Assembly (NCBI RefSeq): GCF_017498545.1
Contig: NZ_CP071793.1
Location: 7,620,256 to 7,684,255 of the forward strand
From: Sulfidibacter corallicola
Lineage (GTDB): Bacteria > Acidobacteriota > Holophagae > Acanthopleuribacterales > Acanthopleuribacteraceae
Direction of reading: 5' to 3'
DNA length: 64,000 nt
Of this stretch, positions 28,227-37,651 are shown in pieces. The position numbers were made by a program, and so were the translations under genes. Within the stretch, counting starts at the first letter, position 1; every line of letters starts with the position of its first letter. The notes beneath the pieces were generated by a model. That model was given only the letters and a program-made list of their open reading frames with translations. It was not told where the DNA came from and did no database searches.

Positions 28227-29222
28227 ATGAGACAGGAAACTAATGGTGAGGTTTATTTGAGTTGGATTGAGAGAATAATCAAATTTCTTCCTCACCTTAA
28301 AACTCGTATACAATTAACCGGTCTTGTTGTGGCGATCAGTGCTGGGTTAATCCTTCAGCTTGTCGCTCCTGGAAATATACCAGCCTTAATTTGTGCAACT
28401 TCAGGAGGAGTTGCAATCATTATTTTTGGGCAGGTATTCCAGTTCATCCACCATTTTCCTGAAAACCAGCGAGCGTTCTTAGTTCTCGGTCTCTTTTTCT
28501 TTTTCACTTTACTAGAAGTCTCGTTGGCGATACTTCTCGTCTCATTAATTGTAGAGAAAGATCTTAACCTAATTAGCCCTGAAAATGGCCAGTCTGTCTA
28601 TCAAGAATTTGAAGTAAATTGGGACCCACCACACTCAGCCTTGGTGACAATACTTCGTGGCGGTAAAGTAGTCGAAAGTACGAACAATTACGTGTCCCCC
28701 CCTACAAATTTTAATATTCCTCCTAGCGATCAATACGATATTCAAGTCAGAACTCGTTTCGCTGGCTCAGCTATTGGCTCCTTTTCTGTTGTGCCAGACC
28801 CAAAGCAACGAGCACTCGAAAGTATTTACTTGCCGGAGAAAAATGAAAGCGAGGCCTATATTGAGGGAACTCTTGAAATTCCAGAAGGGTACGGGATCGA
28901 TGCCATCCTTGTTTTGGACACCACACCCCCAATCAGGGTCCGTATTTTTGGACGAGGAGATTCAAGAACCCGAAGTAGAACACAAAAAGTCTATGCTGGT
29001 GCAACTCGAAGATCGGAGATTTGTGTTTATGACTTTATGCAAATCCCTCACAACACTCGACAGGCAGTCACAATGAAATTGAGTGGTGTAATAATAGATC
29101 GATTAAATCAGAGACATCATTTTCAGATCGAACTTACGGTTGACTTTCGAAATGAACTGTCAAGTGTTAGCCTGATTGTCGGTTTCGACGGCACGGTTTT
29201 TTTCCATGAGGTACCTGGTTAG
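28227..29222 (+). CDS. Hypothetical two-region membrane protein
   Basis: The frame opens at 28185, but the ATG at 28227 (MRQETNGEVYLSWIERI) has GGGGAAG about 10 bases upstream and is preferred. The 331 residues have three or four hydrophobic segments at about 28-115 (LTGLVVAISAGLILQLVAPG, ALICATSGGVAIIIFGQVF, AFLVLGLFFFFTLLEVSLAILLVSLIV). A soluble C-terminal region of about 210 residues, rich in beta-strand patterns, follows (SPENGQSVYQEFEVNWD, PPTNFNIPPSDQYDIQV). The soluble part resembles Ig-like sensor domains in general composition only. No family is recognised. It lies between an integrase relic and an IS66 element. Confidence 0.6.
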   Translation: MRQETNGEVYLSWIERIIKFLPHLKTRIQLTGLVVAISAGLILQLVAPGNIPALICATSGGVAIIIFGQVFQFIHHFPENQRAFLVLGLFFFFTLLEVSLAILLVSLIVEKDLNLISPENGQSVYQEFEVNWDPPHSALVTILRGGKVVESTNNYVSPPTNFNIPPSDQYDIQVRTRFAGSAIGSFSVVPDPKQRALESIYLPEKNESEAYIEGTLEIPEGYGIDAILVLDTTPPIRVRIFGRGDSRTRSRTQKVYAGATRRSEICVYDFMQIPHNTRQAVTMKLSGVIIDRLNQRHHFQIELTVDFRNELSSVSLIVGFDGTVFFHEVPG

Positions 29223-29805
29223 GGGGCAAATAAGAACATGTCAGGTCGCCAATTTATAAACGTTCACTTAAACACTAGGTTCTGGAATTCCCATCGGCCA
29301 AGCCATGCAACACAATGCCTCCCGAGGTTCCCGCTTCGATCTCTGCAGTCTCTGCAGTCTCTGCAGTCTCTGCGGTTTGAAATAAAGATATCAGAATAAC
29401 AATTAATTGGAAATGATGGTACTCATATCATCAAATTATTTACGATGCTTTCTTAACAAAAAATACTAAACTAGATCGATTCATCAGATGATTTTCATAT
29501 TCAAAAACTACCAATTGATCATCTTTCGAAATTTGTGTCAATTTGAATCTGGTAATGGTGATTCAAATTACCGTTACCGGTGTATTTTTTCCTTTTGGCC
29601 ATATAAGCTTTTTTTGAACCTCTCATAGAGTGATCTCCCCATTCCTATCAGTGGAGGCTTTGTTTGTGTGGAAATAATGTCGGCCTGTTATTTTTTACTG
29701 AATTTATTTTTGCCCAAACTAACACAAATCTTTTTGCTATTCATTTTCCCTTCATGGCCATAAAAACTTTGCTTGCTGAAGATGACTTTCAGATCCAAGC
29801 CAAAG
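29223..29805. other. Intergenic with a 9-bp tandem repeat
   Basis: Bases 29341-29376 are four copies of a 9-bp unit CTCTGCAGT (last copy CTCTGCGGT). The rest is AT-rich with no gene seen. The region ends at the left terminus of the IS66-type element. Confidence 0.5.
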
Positions 29806-29975
29806 GTAAGAGCCAAGCGAACCGCATCTGGTCACGAAAAGAGCTCTAGCCTACACTTAGACCCAGTCACGAGGACCTGCTTTTCAGGCAGGCCAGGCCC
29901 CGGAAAGTTTAGGAAGACGTAAGGTAAGCACATCTGGAAAGAGATCACCACCTGGGCAAAAATGCTGACCAGGAG

Positions 29976-30341
29976 GTGAAAACCATGGAAGAAAGGCAAC
30001 AAACGAGTGCTCGTGCTTTCAAAGCCGCCACTTGGGAAGCCCATATTCGTGCGTGGGAAATGTCGGGACTGTCCCAAGTTGAGTTCTGCCGCCAAAACGG
30101 CTTGAAGCACGCGACCTTCATGTATAGGCGCCAAAAGTTCCCCGGCAACCCAAGGCCGGATCAGGGTTTGAGGCTGGTCCCACTGCAAGAGAGCGCCTTG
30201 ATGGATAAGGCGCCCCGCCAGCGTGATGGGCATGCATCTCGAGGCATCACGCTGATCGTTCGAGGGGTGCGCATCTCTGGCGATGAAGACTTCGACGAAG
30301 CGACGCTGGTACGGATCGTTCAAGCTTTGAAAGGAGTTTGA
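29976..30341 (+). CDS. tnpA: IS66 TnpA
   Basis: This 121-residue accessory protein of IS66 elements has the helix-turn-helix start AATWEAHIRAWEMSGLSQVEFCRQNGLKHATFMYRRQKF. The C-terminus ITLIVRGVRISGDEDFDEATLVRIVQAL matches the usual 'L.NG..I.V...FD...L.R.L..L' ending. AGGTG lies just ahead of a possible earlier start. Its stop is separated from tnpB by a single base, as is typical of the family. Confidence 0.9.
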   Translation: MKTMEERQQTSARAFKAATWEAHIRAWEMSGLSQVEFCRQNGLKHATFMYRRQKFPGNPRPDQGLRLVPLQESALMDKAPRQRDGHASRGITLIVRGVRISGDEDFDEATLVRIVQALKGV

Positions 30342-30342
30342 C

Positions 30343-30690
30343 ATGTGGCACATCGCCAAACGGGCCCGCGTGTTCCTCGGGCTCGATCCGGTAGACATGA
30401 GGAAGTCGTATGACGGCCTGGCGGCTTGGGTGGTGGCCCAACTGGATCGCCAACCGACCTCGGGCGATTTGTTCGTGTTTACCAACCGTCGCCGCAACAT
30501 GGTAAAGGTGTTTTACTATGACCGAAACGGATTTTGTGTTTGGGGAAAACGATTTATCAAGCATCGGTTTACCTGGCCGAAAACCGAGTCGGCGGTGCGT
30601 GAATTGCGGAGGAATGAACTGGTGTGGCTGTTGGACGGACTGGACATCCGCCAGGCTCACGAAAAGTTGGATTACGATACCGTATATTAG
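30343..30690 (+). CDS. tnpB: IS66 TnpB (Orf2)
   Basis: This 115-residue protein shows the IS66 Orf2 motifs VFLGLDPVDMRKSYDGLAAWV, GDLFVFTNRRRNMVKVFYYDRNGFCVW and KRFIKHRFTWP. It is needed for transposition together with TnpA and TnpC. It is full length and intact. Confidence 0.93.
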   Translation: MWHIAKRARVFLGLDPVDMRKSYDGLAAWVVAQLDRQPTSGDLFVFTNRRRNMVKVFYYDRNGFCVWGKRFIKHRFTWPKTESAVRELRRNELVWLLDGLDIRQAHEKLDYDTVY

Positions 30691-30726
30691 TATGTAAACC
30701 CAGCGAGATACGCTATACTCGGAGGC

Positions 30727-31823
30727 ATGAAACAGACCCGTAGTGATGTCGCCAAAGTGGCTGACTTGGAGATTGAAAACAAGCTTTTACGGGAAGAAAA
30801 CCGCCTTCTGAAAGCGAAGTTGTTCGGCCGTTCGAGTGAATCGAAGAAAACGCTGTCCCAAGATTCGCAACCCAGTCTGTTCTGCGTCGCAGAGCTGGAA
30901 GCCGACGAACCGGACGAGGCATCCTCCGAAGAAACGGTGACCTACACGCGACGGAAACCCCGCGGGAAGCGCAAGCCGATCCCCGACCATTTCCCACGCC
31001 GCGAAGTCCTGCACGATGTCGCCGAAGAAGACAAAGTGTGCGCTTGTGGGGCAGAGCGAACACGCATCGGAGAAGAAACCAGCGAGCAGCTCGATCTCAT
31101 CCCGGCCAAGGTCGAAGTGATTCGCCACGTGCGACCCAAATACGCCTGCCGGAGCTGCGAAGGCTTGGAAAGCACAGATGGGACGGTCGTGATCGCGCCG
31201 GCCCCGGAGAGCATGATCCCCAAGAGTTTGGCGGGGCCGGGCTTGTTGGCCGACGTGATCACCGCAAAATTTGCCGACGCGATTCCGTTTTACCGCCACG
31301 AAAAGCGCCTCGCCCGCCTGGGCATCGAGCTGTCGAGAACGGTGATGTTCCAATGGGCTGAAAAAGTGGCGAATCGCTGCCGGCCCTTGGTCGCGCTCAT
31401 GAAACGAACCGCGCTTTCCTTGCCTTATCTCCAAATCGATGAGACACCGGTCCGCGTTCATGGCGAGGAAGACAAAGCCAACACCACGCAATCGTACATG
31501 TGGGAGATTCGCGGGGCACCACCTGATGGTCCACAGATCATGCTTGATTTCTATAGCCCCACGCGAAGCGCCGATTTCGCCAAAACGTTTTTGTCCGAAT
31601 ATCAAGGGCTCGTCCATTCCGACGCGTACAGCGGTTATGGCTTTCTGGAAAAGGTGCCCGGTATCGTGCATCTGGGCTGCTGGGCGCACGCCAGGCGGAA
31701 GTTCTCAGAGACAATATTGGCGACCAAGAAAGGCAAGGGCGGCAAGAAGCAGTCGAAAGCGCATCGAGTGCTGAGCTATATCGGCAAGCTGTATCAACAC
31801 GAAAAGAAAGCGGATGCTGTATA
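30727..31823 (+). pseudogene. tnpC: IS66 TnpC, N-terminal part
   Basis: The transposase frame runs for about 365 codons. It has a leucine-rich coiled N-terminus (LEIENKLLREENRLLKAKLFGRSSE), a zinc-finger-like segment (CACGAERTRIG ... KYACRSCEG) and the DDE core beginning LQIDETPVRVHGEED, with LVHSDAYSGY and LGCWAHARRKF. It is cut at TATA (31820-31823), where the IS3 element begins. The rest lies at 33263-33704. Confidence 0.9.
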
Positions 31824-32107
31824 ATGGACCCCATAATCGAGACCAGGAGCTAAGCTTCAAAAGCGTTAAGGTGGGACCTCGGGTAAACAGCGGGGCAGAG
31901 AGCCAAGGGGGAGCATAAAGCGGGCGCTCCACCATAGTGTTGGGGCCCACCCCTCGTACCCCAGGGGACACCTTGACGGCCCAGCAAGCTGCGCCATCAA
32001 GATGTCCATGGTGCGCCAGGGGTCCACCCTAACACCATGGTCGTTCGTCCGTTTATATCCCCCTCGGCCAACAGCTACTGCGGAGCCGGAGAGAGGTAAA
32101 CCGAGTT

Positions 32108-32401
32108 TTGGCTAGGAAGCGCAACAATCACGATCCCAAGTTCAAGTCCCGGGTGGCTTTGGAAGCGATCCGCGGCATCAAAACGGTCTCGGAACTGTCA
32201 GCCCAGTACGGGATCCACCCGACCCTGATCAACCGCTGGAAAAAGCAGGTGATCGAGTCCCTGCCGGAGATATTCGAGAGCGGGAAGGTTCCTCGAAAAC
32301 CCGCCGGCGAATCACCGGAAATCGGCAAGCTTTACGAACAAATCGGTCGTCTCCAGGTGGAGCTCGACTGGCTCAAAAAAAAATCTGAATCCCTGCATTG
32401 A
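32108..32401 (+). CDS. IS3-family OrfA
   Basis: This 97-residue protein has a TTG start and an HTH_Tnp_1 type helix-turn-helix (DPKFKSRVALEAIRGIKTVSELSAQYGIHPTLINRWKKQ). A leucine-zipper-like end follows (IGKLYEQIGRLQVELDWLKKK). An A9 run at 32375-32383 lies near the end, where IS3 elements shift frame to make the OrfAB fusion. OrfB lies in the +1 frame relative to OrfA rather than the usual -1. Confidence 0.9.
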   Translation: MARKRNNHDPKFKSRVALEAIRGIKTVSELSAQYGIHPTLINRWKKQVIESLPEIFESGKVPRKPAGESPEIGKLYEQIGRLQVELDWLKKKSESLH

Positions 32402-32438
32402 GGAGAAACGGCTGTGTATCGAACCCCATCACCGCCGG

Positions 32439-33227
32439 TTGAGCATTCGCCGGCAGTGCGCCTTGCTTGGGTTATCGCGAGCCTCGTACTACTACGAGCC
32501 GCGACCCGAGAGGCCCGAAAACCTGGCCTTGATGTCGGAGATCGATCGTATTTACCTGGATTTCCCCTACTTCGGCAGCCGACGCATGGCCGCCTTCCTA
32601 CGAGATCGAGGGTATGCGGTCAACCGGAAACGGATTCAACGGCTAATGCGGTTGATGGCCCTGGAGGCCGTGTATCCCAAGCCCCGCACCAGCGCGGCCA
32701 ACCCGGCCCATCGCGTGTATCCTTACTTGCTGCGGGACCTGACCATCACCCATCCCAACCACGTTTGGAGCACCGACATCACCTATGTGCCGATGCGGCG
32801 AGGCTACATGTACCTGACGGCGATCATCGACTGGTACAGCCGGTACGTGGTGGCTTGGGAAATCTCCAACACGCTGGATGGAGCCTTTTGCCGCGAGGTT
32901 CTGAGACGCGCGCTGCAAAACAAGAAACCTTCGATATTCAACACCGATCAAGGCGCGCAATTCACGAGCCCGAAATTCACCGAAATCCTTCAGGAGGCAG
33001 AGGTTCAGATCAGCATGGACGGCAAGGGACGCGCACTGGACAACGTGTTTGTCGAACGATTGTGGCGTTCGGTGAAATACGAGCACATCTACCTGCACAG
33101 TTACGAAAACGGCCTGGAACTGTACCATGGGCTTCACAGGTACTTTGAACACTACAACAACGAGCGGCCACACCAATCGCTCGGCAACCAGAAACCTTCC
33201 GAGGTGTACCACGCCACCGAAGCTTAA
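32439..33227 (+). CDS. IS3-family OrfB transposase
   Basis: This frame is open from about 32382, through KNLNPCIEEKRLC, into the annotated TTG start at 32439. The 262 residues have an HTH_21 region (SRASYYYEP...DFPYFGSRRMAAFLRDRGYAVNRKRIQRLM) and an rve integrase core. The DDE triad is in VWSTDITYVP, IFNTDQGAQF and DNVFVERLWRS. The ending YNNERPHQSLGNQKPSEVY is typical of the IS3 group. The catalytic residues are intact. Confidence 0.93.
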   Translation: MSIRRQCALLGLSRASYYYEPRPERPENLALMSEIDRIYLDFPYFGSRRMAAFLRDRGYAVNRKRIQRLMRLMALEAVYPKPRTSAANPAHRVYPYLLRDLTITHPNHVWSTDITYVPMRRGYMYLTAIIDWYSRYVVAWEISNTLDGAFCREVLRRALQNKKPSIFNTDQGAQFTSPKFTEILQEAEVQISMDGKGRALDNVFVERLWRSVKYEHIYLHSYENGLELYHGLHRYFEHYNNERPHQSLGNQKPSEVYHATEA

Positions 33228-33262
33228 GATTGGCACTTTTTGGTCTAGACAACGGGGTCCAC

Positions 33263-33704
33263 TATACTGCCGGCTTGCAGGGCGAGGCTCGTGCAGCGTT
33301 CCGTCGGGAAAAATCGGAACCCATGGCGCAAGCCTTGAAAGCGGAACTGGATGAGCTTCATCCCAAGGTGCCGCCAAACAGCAAATTAGGCAAAGCCATC
33401 GGTTACACGCTGAACCAGTGGCCCAAGCTGATGCGGTGCCTGGAACACGGTGAGGCGAGACTGGATACGAACCTCGTTGAAAACGCGATTCGGCCGTTGG
33501 TCCTTGGGAGAAAAAAATTGGCTACACTCCGGAAGCCCGAAAGGGGCTGAATCAAGCGCGATTCTGTTTTCAATGATCGAAACGGCAAAGGTAAACGGCT
33601 GGGAACCCTATGCCTAATTGCGGTTTCTGTTTGACCGCCTGCCGAACACCAGGCCAGGTCAATACAAGAGCCTCCTTCCATTCATCGCCAAGCCGTCTTC
33701 CTAA
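33263..33704 (+). pseudogene. tnpC: IS66 TnpC, C-terminal part, frameshifted
   Basis: After the IS3 element the transposase resumes as GLQGEARAAFRREKSEP, then LDTNLVENAIRPLVLGRK, which carries the last catalytic Glu. The A7 run near 33512 then breaks the frame. The remainder is readable one frame over (NWLHSGSPKGAESSAILFSM, ETAKVNGWEPYA, stop, LRFLFDRLPNTRPGQ). So tnpC bears an insertion, a frameshift and a nonsense codon. Confidence 0.85.
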
Positions 33705-33811
33705 ATTTTCCGGGGCCTGGCCTGCCTGAAAAGCAGGTCCTCGTAACTGGGTCTCAGTGTAGGCTAGAGTTCTTTTCGCGACCAGATGTGGTTCGCTTGG
33801 CTCTTACCCTA

Positions 33812-33944
33812 AGCTGAATCAGGATTTGAGACTGGTTCCGCTGCAAGAGAACACAGTGAGGCATGAGGCTCCCAGCAGACGTGATGGCATGCGTTTCGAG
33901 GCATCACGCTGATCATTCGAGAGATGCGCATCTATGCCAGCGAT
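33812..33944 (+). pseudogene. Second IS66 tnpA remnant
   Basis: This stretch aligns at roughly three-quarters identity with 30147-30290 of tnpA, including CAAGAGA, GTGATGG.CATGC, CGAGGCATCACGCTGATC and GATGCGCATCT. It is out of frame and truncated. It ends next to CTGACACATAGGGA (33945-33965 region), whose reverse complement recurs at about 52206-52226. Confidence 0.7.
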
Positions 33945-34025
33945 AACTATCCTGACACATAGGGAGAATACTGGGGGTTGCCCCATCAAGATATTGATAC
34001 AAAGTTTAACCAGAATATACCTAGC

Positions 34026-35888
34026 TTAATGCTGGGCGAACTCTCCGAAACCAGATTTTAATATTTCCAAGAATGTTTTATTCCTTGCTTCAGCGTCGTG
34101 GATAAACGCTTGATAATCCATTACAAATATTCCTGTGGGAACAGTATGTGTACGATTTTGAAGAGAGGGCATTATTGGAAACTCTTTGTAAAAAAGATTC
34201 CCTGAGGAGTACAGTTCAATAAATTGGTCTTCCAGCAGAGATCTTTTGAACTCGTCATCGAAATCTACGATCCCGTAAAACCACATTCGTTGAATTTTTC
34301 CTGGGTAATGCAAGACAAGTTTCCTTGCTCTTTGACGCAACTGACTGACAACCTCTTCTTTTTTGGCCAAAGATAGCCCGAGCTTTTTCAACTCAACTAC
34401 TACCACGTCCACCTTTGGAGATGAATCAATGTCAGATGAAAAAATAATTGTAATATCAGGTCGTTTTTCAGTTTTAAACTCATTATCTACAATCTCTAAT
34501 TCGCCGGCGAGTCTTTTCAGATCACAATCGCTTAATATGGTACGAAAATTCATGTACTTATCATCTAATAGCCAGGCGTTGTTGAAAAAAATATGTTCGC
34601 TTATTCGTTCATTCTGAAGAACTTTTTTCATTGGGACAATAGTGTTGTGAATTTCGGCTTCCGAGTTAGTGTCGTCAAACTCTTTGAGCTTGTTGATTAT
34701 TAGGGTCCTGTAAAGAATATACTCAGTCAATAAGCGAGAGGAAATTTCGATAGACTTTTCGTACCGTTCCTGGTTGATCGAATCTGCTTCAAGTATCTCC
34801 CGTTGTGCCGCAAAAAATTTTTTCTGAGCATCCTCGATCACTCGGCTCTTTTCTATCAGCCCAATAGAGTTCCTGTCAAAATATCCACTCAAGTGGGGGT
34901 AATGCTCTAGAAAGAAACTAACCGTTTTTTCGTTGTGGATTTGTATTTCTGGGATTTCTTCCACCAATATTTTGGAAAGCTTTTCAACAAGGATGGATTT
35001 TAAAGTCCTCGTCTCATAATCACTCATCTCCAAGTGTTGCCTTGAAAAATTTGATCTACCTGTAAAAAAATCAGAGTAAACCACAAAAATCAACTCGTAA
35101 CCAGAAGGCAATTGCGATTTATTAATGAGAGAGAGCTGTATTGCTCTTCCGTCTGAGCAAATAGATGTAATGATACTTGTGTCATTCTTGACTTTTTTAA
35201 TAGAATATAATATCTCTAGCGTATTAAGCAGATCAAGACCAGTGGCAGGGAACTCTGCTTTTTTCAAGTCATCTAAGGATGCTACGTCTAGTTGTTCTTC
35301 TTCAACATTTAATATTTTACCATCAGGCTCAACTCGTTTCTGAGAAAATGATATTTTGAGGTCCTGCCTTTTTATTTTTTTCTCATATAGAATTGGAAAG
35401 AAATGCCGCAATATTGAAACCCTCAAACTTGCTGGGGAAATCGTCTCATAGGATTTAATTCTACCTCTGTTATAGTTGAAAAAACGAAGAGAAGTATTAG
35501 AGCTTTCATTCTCTGCTTCGGAGAGCAGGCACTCATCCTTGAAATCTTTGTTGAAACGAAATTCGCGCTTGCCCCCCGAAAAAACACTAACAATGTCAAC
35601 ATCATCAAAATATTTTAAAAAAACTAGCCGTCCGAAACCATTATGATCTTCTGATTCTACCTCTAACAAGTTTGAAAATTTCTGGAAATTTTTATCATTA
35701 AATCCAAGTCCATTATCAGAAATCTCAACTTCTATAGACTTAGAACCCTTGCTAGGGTCAATAACATTTTCAATAAATATCTCTGTTGCTCCAGCATCAA
35801 TCGAGTTTGCAATTGCCTCGAAATAGACCAGCTCAAATTTGGGGTTTGGAAAAAAAAGATTGGCAGCATTCAACGTTTTAATTTGCAT
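34026..35888 (-). CDS. GHKL ATPase with C-terminal nuclease-like domain
   Basis: The ATG at 35888 (MQIKTLNAANLFF) is chosen because GGAG lies 7 bases upstream; the frame opens about 34 codons earlier. In 620 residues the first 180 form a GHKL (Hsp90/MutL/histidine kinase) ATPase: YFEAIANSIDAGA (Glu24, Asn28), EISDNGLGF (Asp58) and NGFGR (83-87). The middle is helical. Near residues 470-510, RPDITIIFSSDI..PKVDVVVVELKK has the D...ExK spacing of a PD-(D/E)XK nuclease. GHKL ATPases of the MORC/MutL kind coupled to such nucleases are known from restriction-type conflict systems. The gene stands alone in the accessory region. An antiviral role is inference. Confidence 0.72.
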   Translation of the reverse strand: MQIKTLNAANLFFPNPKFELVYFEAIANSIDAGATEIFIENVIDPSKGSKSIEVEISDNGLGFNDKNFQKFSNLLEVESEDHNGFGRLVFLKYFDDVDIVSVFSGGKREFRFNKDFKDECLLSEAENESSNTSLRFFNYNRGRIKSYETISPASLRVSILRHFFPILYEKKIKRQDLKISFSQKRVEPDGKILNVEEEQLDVASLDDLKKAEFPATGLDLLNTLEILYSIKKVKNDTSIITSICSDGRAIQLSLINKSQLPSGYELIFVVYSDFFTGRSNFSRQHLEMSDYETRTLKSILVEKLSKILVEEIPEIQIHNEKTVSFFLEHYPHLSGYFDRNSIGLIEKSRVIEDAQKKFFAAQREILEADSINQERYEKSIEISSRLLTEYILYRTLIINKLKEFDDTNSEAEIHNTIVPMKKVLQNERISEHIFFNNAWLLDDKYMNFRTILSDCDLKRLAGELEIVDNEFKTEKRPDITIIFSSDIDSSPKVDVVVVELKKLGLSLAKKEEVVSQLRQRARKLVLHYPGKIQRMWFYGIVDFDDEFKRSLLEDQFIELYSSGNLFYKEFPIMPSLQNRTHTVPTGIFVMDYQAFIHDAEARNKTFLEILKSGFGEFAQH

Positions 35889-37208
35889 GCTCATTCTCCA
35901 AGCAACTGATCTGCATTTCTCTATAACCAGCACACACCATGGAGGGGTGAAAAACTCAGCCTTATAAGCGATTCTAGCAACCCACACCAATTCGAGAAAG
36001 AAAAAATTTTTAGTTCTAGGAGGAACTCGTGGATAGACTCCTTAACTACCTGTCGTCATACAGCAGTACCAGATATTGAAAGGACACCTATAGTCAAAGA
36101 CCCAACTTTCTCTCAGAAGTTGGGAATGAAACCACGGATTCGAAACCAGCCTGTGAATGTAGTGGGCGTTCACCCGCTATCGAGTATTGTGACGGCACGC
36201 GGTGAGTTAAAATCCTGAGGTCGCACCGAGCTCCGGTCGCGGTGTAGCCGCAGATGATGCAACGCCGGAGCTTGTGTGCGACGCCGACAATGAATTTCGT
36301 GAACGGCCCACACACTACGAGCAACCCGACCACCGTCCACGACTAAGTAGTGGTGTTACAGGCGATGTTGGCGGCCGGGTGGTATCATCCGAAGTTCACG
36401 AAATGGTTCTCTTGACGGCGATCAGGCCGTGCCTTGGAGAAGGCCTGAGGCGGAGGACGAGGTCCTCGTCCTCCGGTTGGCATCAGCGACTGTGGAGAAC
36501 GATCTGATCAGTCTCGTGGCCGATCCGATTCAGAGATGAGAACCAAGCGGGGACGATCGAGTAGAGACCTCGCGTTCGTGAACCTGGAGGGCGGAGGGCG
36601 AGGGCCTCGTCCTCCAGGTGGAGTTTGTGGTCGTGGTGGGCATGGAAGAAACCGCCGCTGCACTGCGGCATGTCCAATCAAACGTTCGCTTTTTTACCTC
36701 AACACAACGCGACCGCGGGTTCGTAGAAAAGGATTAGGATGGGTAAACCATTCCCGTTTAGGTTTTCAAAGTAAAACCAGTAAACGATGGGAAATGTACC
36801 CGCTACCCGAGACCGAAACGAATTCGATCCTTCCGATGGTTGTGAACCACGCTAGGTCCTTTAACCAACTGAGTATCCTGGCCAGGCAGTTTGTGAACCC
36901 AAGCCCTGGCGGGGCCCCCATGGAGAAACCTTTCGAGATTGGGCAATAGAGGCCCTTGCTGATAGACTGGGGAACTTCTGAGGGCTTCTGAATGTACAGC
37001 TGAATTGGCCCAGTGCGCCGGCAGACTCTATGTAGAATTGTAAAATGAAACGGCTTTGAGTCAAAACTCCCCGAAGTAAAGGAAAAGGAGCGTTGCCGTG
37101 TGGTTCAAGCGCAATACAGGAATCGGAATGAATCACCCCGGGATTGCCTGTTCAGCTAAACGACCTTTTATGGGTAGGAAATGCGCCCGATAACCATGAG
37201 GTGCGACG
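35889..37208. other. Long non-coding stretch with perfect hairpins
   Basis: No gene is convincing across 1.3 kb. Two related palindromes are present. One at 36452-36474 has 11-bp arms GGAGGACGAGG and CCTCGTCCTCC around one T. An imperfect one at about 36584-36619 has GGAGGGCGAGG and CCTCGTCCTCC. A GTAAAGGAAAAGGAG motif at about 37075 recurs at 37597, 38207, 39915 and 40637. Confidence 0.5.
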
Positions 37209-37556
37209 ATGACCAAGAGAACCTACCGCCAGATTATAGTTGGCAACCAACAATACCGGTACTCTATCGGAACCCCCAGTTTGGGTGCAGGCTATTTTCG
37301 TCTGAGGATTTGGATCTGGGAAAAGACGAGAACGGGCGCCGAACTGAAGGTGGAAGGCTCGTGGATTCGAGATTTTTGGCTGGATGCTCCCGGTGAGATC
37401 AAAAGGGACCGCTTCTGGTACAAACATCCAGCCATTCAGCCTCGACATATTGCGCGGATGATCCAACGGGCTTTGTACTTGGGATGGAAACCGATGGTCA
37501 AGGGATCACCCTTTATATTGGTCACGGAAGACGATCCATATTTTGAAAATCGTTGA
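37209..37556 (+). CDS. Hypothetical protein, 115 aa
   Basis: The ATG at 37209 has GAGGTG 6-8 bases upstream. The protein is rich in Trp, Tyr and Arg (WIRDFWLDAPGEIKRDRFWYKH, ARMIQRALYLGWKPMVKGSPF) and ends ILVTEDDPYF. It has no membrane segment or signal. The pattern of aromatic residues and the mixed alpha/beta ending look like a real folded protein, perhaps a small immunity-like protein, but no family is recognised. Confidence 0.6.
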   Translation: MTKRTYRQIIVGNQQYRYSIGTPSLGAGYFRLRIWIWEKTRTGAELKVEGSWIRDFWLDAPGEIKRDRFWYKHPAIQPRHIARMIQRALYLGWKPMVKGSPFILVTEDDPYFENR

Positions 37557-37651
37557 TGGTTGGCCGTTCCCCGCTTGAATAGACAGGAAATGGAGTAAAG
37601 GAAAAGGAGCGTTCACTGGTATCGTGGGCCAGTGAAGAGGGAGATTGTCAA

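Larger units (their letters stand above)
31824..33262 (+). mobile_element. IS3-family insertion sequence inside IS66 tnpC
   Basis: The ends are related inverted repeats: left TGGACCCCATAATCGAGACC from 31825 and, on the other strand, TGGACCCCGTTGTCTAGACC ending at 33261. The flanks share TATA (31820-31823 and 33263-33266). A 2-bp TA duplication would restore the tnpC frame across the joint, whereas a 4-bp duplication would not, so the exact duplication is unclear. It encodes OrfA and OrfB. Confidence 0.88.
29806..33807 (+). mobile_element. IS66-family element with long inverted ends, interrupted by an IS3 element
   Basis: The left end begins GTAAGAGCCAAGCGAACC at 29806, and the right end is its near-perfect inverse finishing at 33807. 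The inverted match continues for about 110 bp, through the CTGCTTTTCAGGCAG hairpin and GGCCCCGGAAA, with few mismatches. It contains tnpA, tnpB and a broken tnpC. An IS3-family element (31824-33262) sits inside tnpC. No 8-bp target duplication is visible: left flank AGCCAAAG, right flank CCCTAAGC. The right flank continues as a decayed tnpA from a second IS66 copy. Confidence 0.85.

Noticed and set aside
29341..29376. Possible CRISPR-like short repeat
   Set aside because: The 9-bp units abut with no spacers, so this is a simple tandem repeat.
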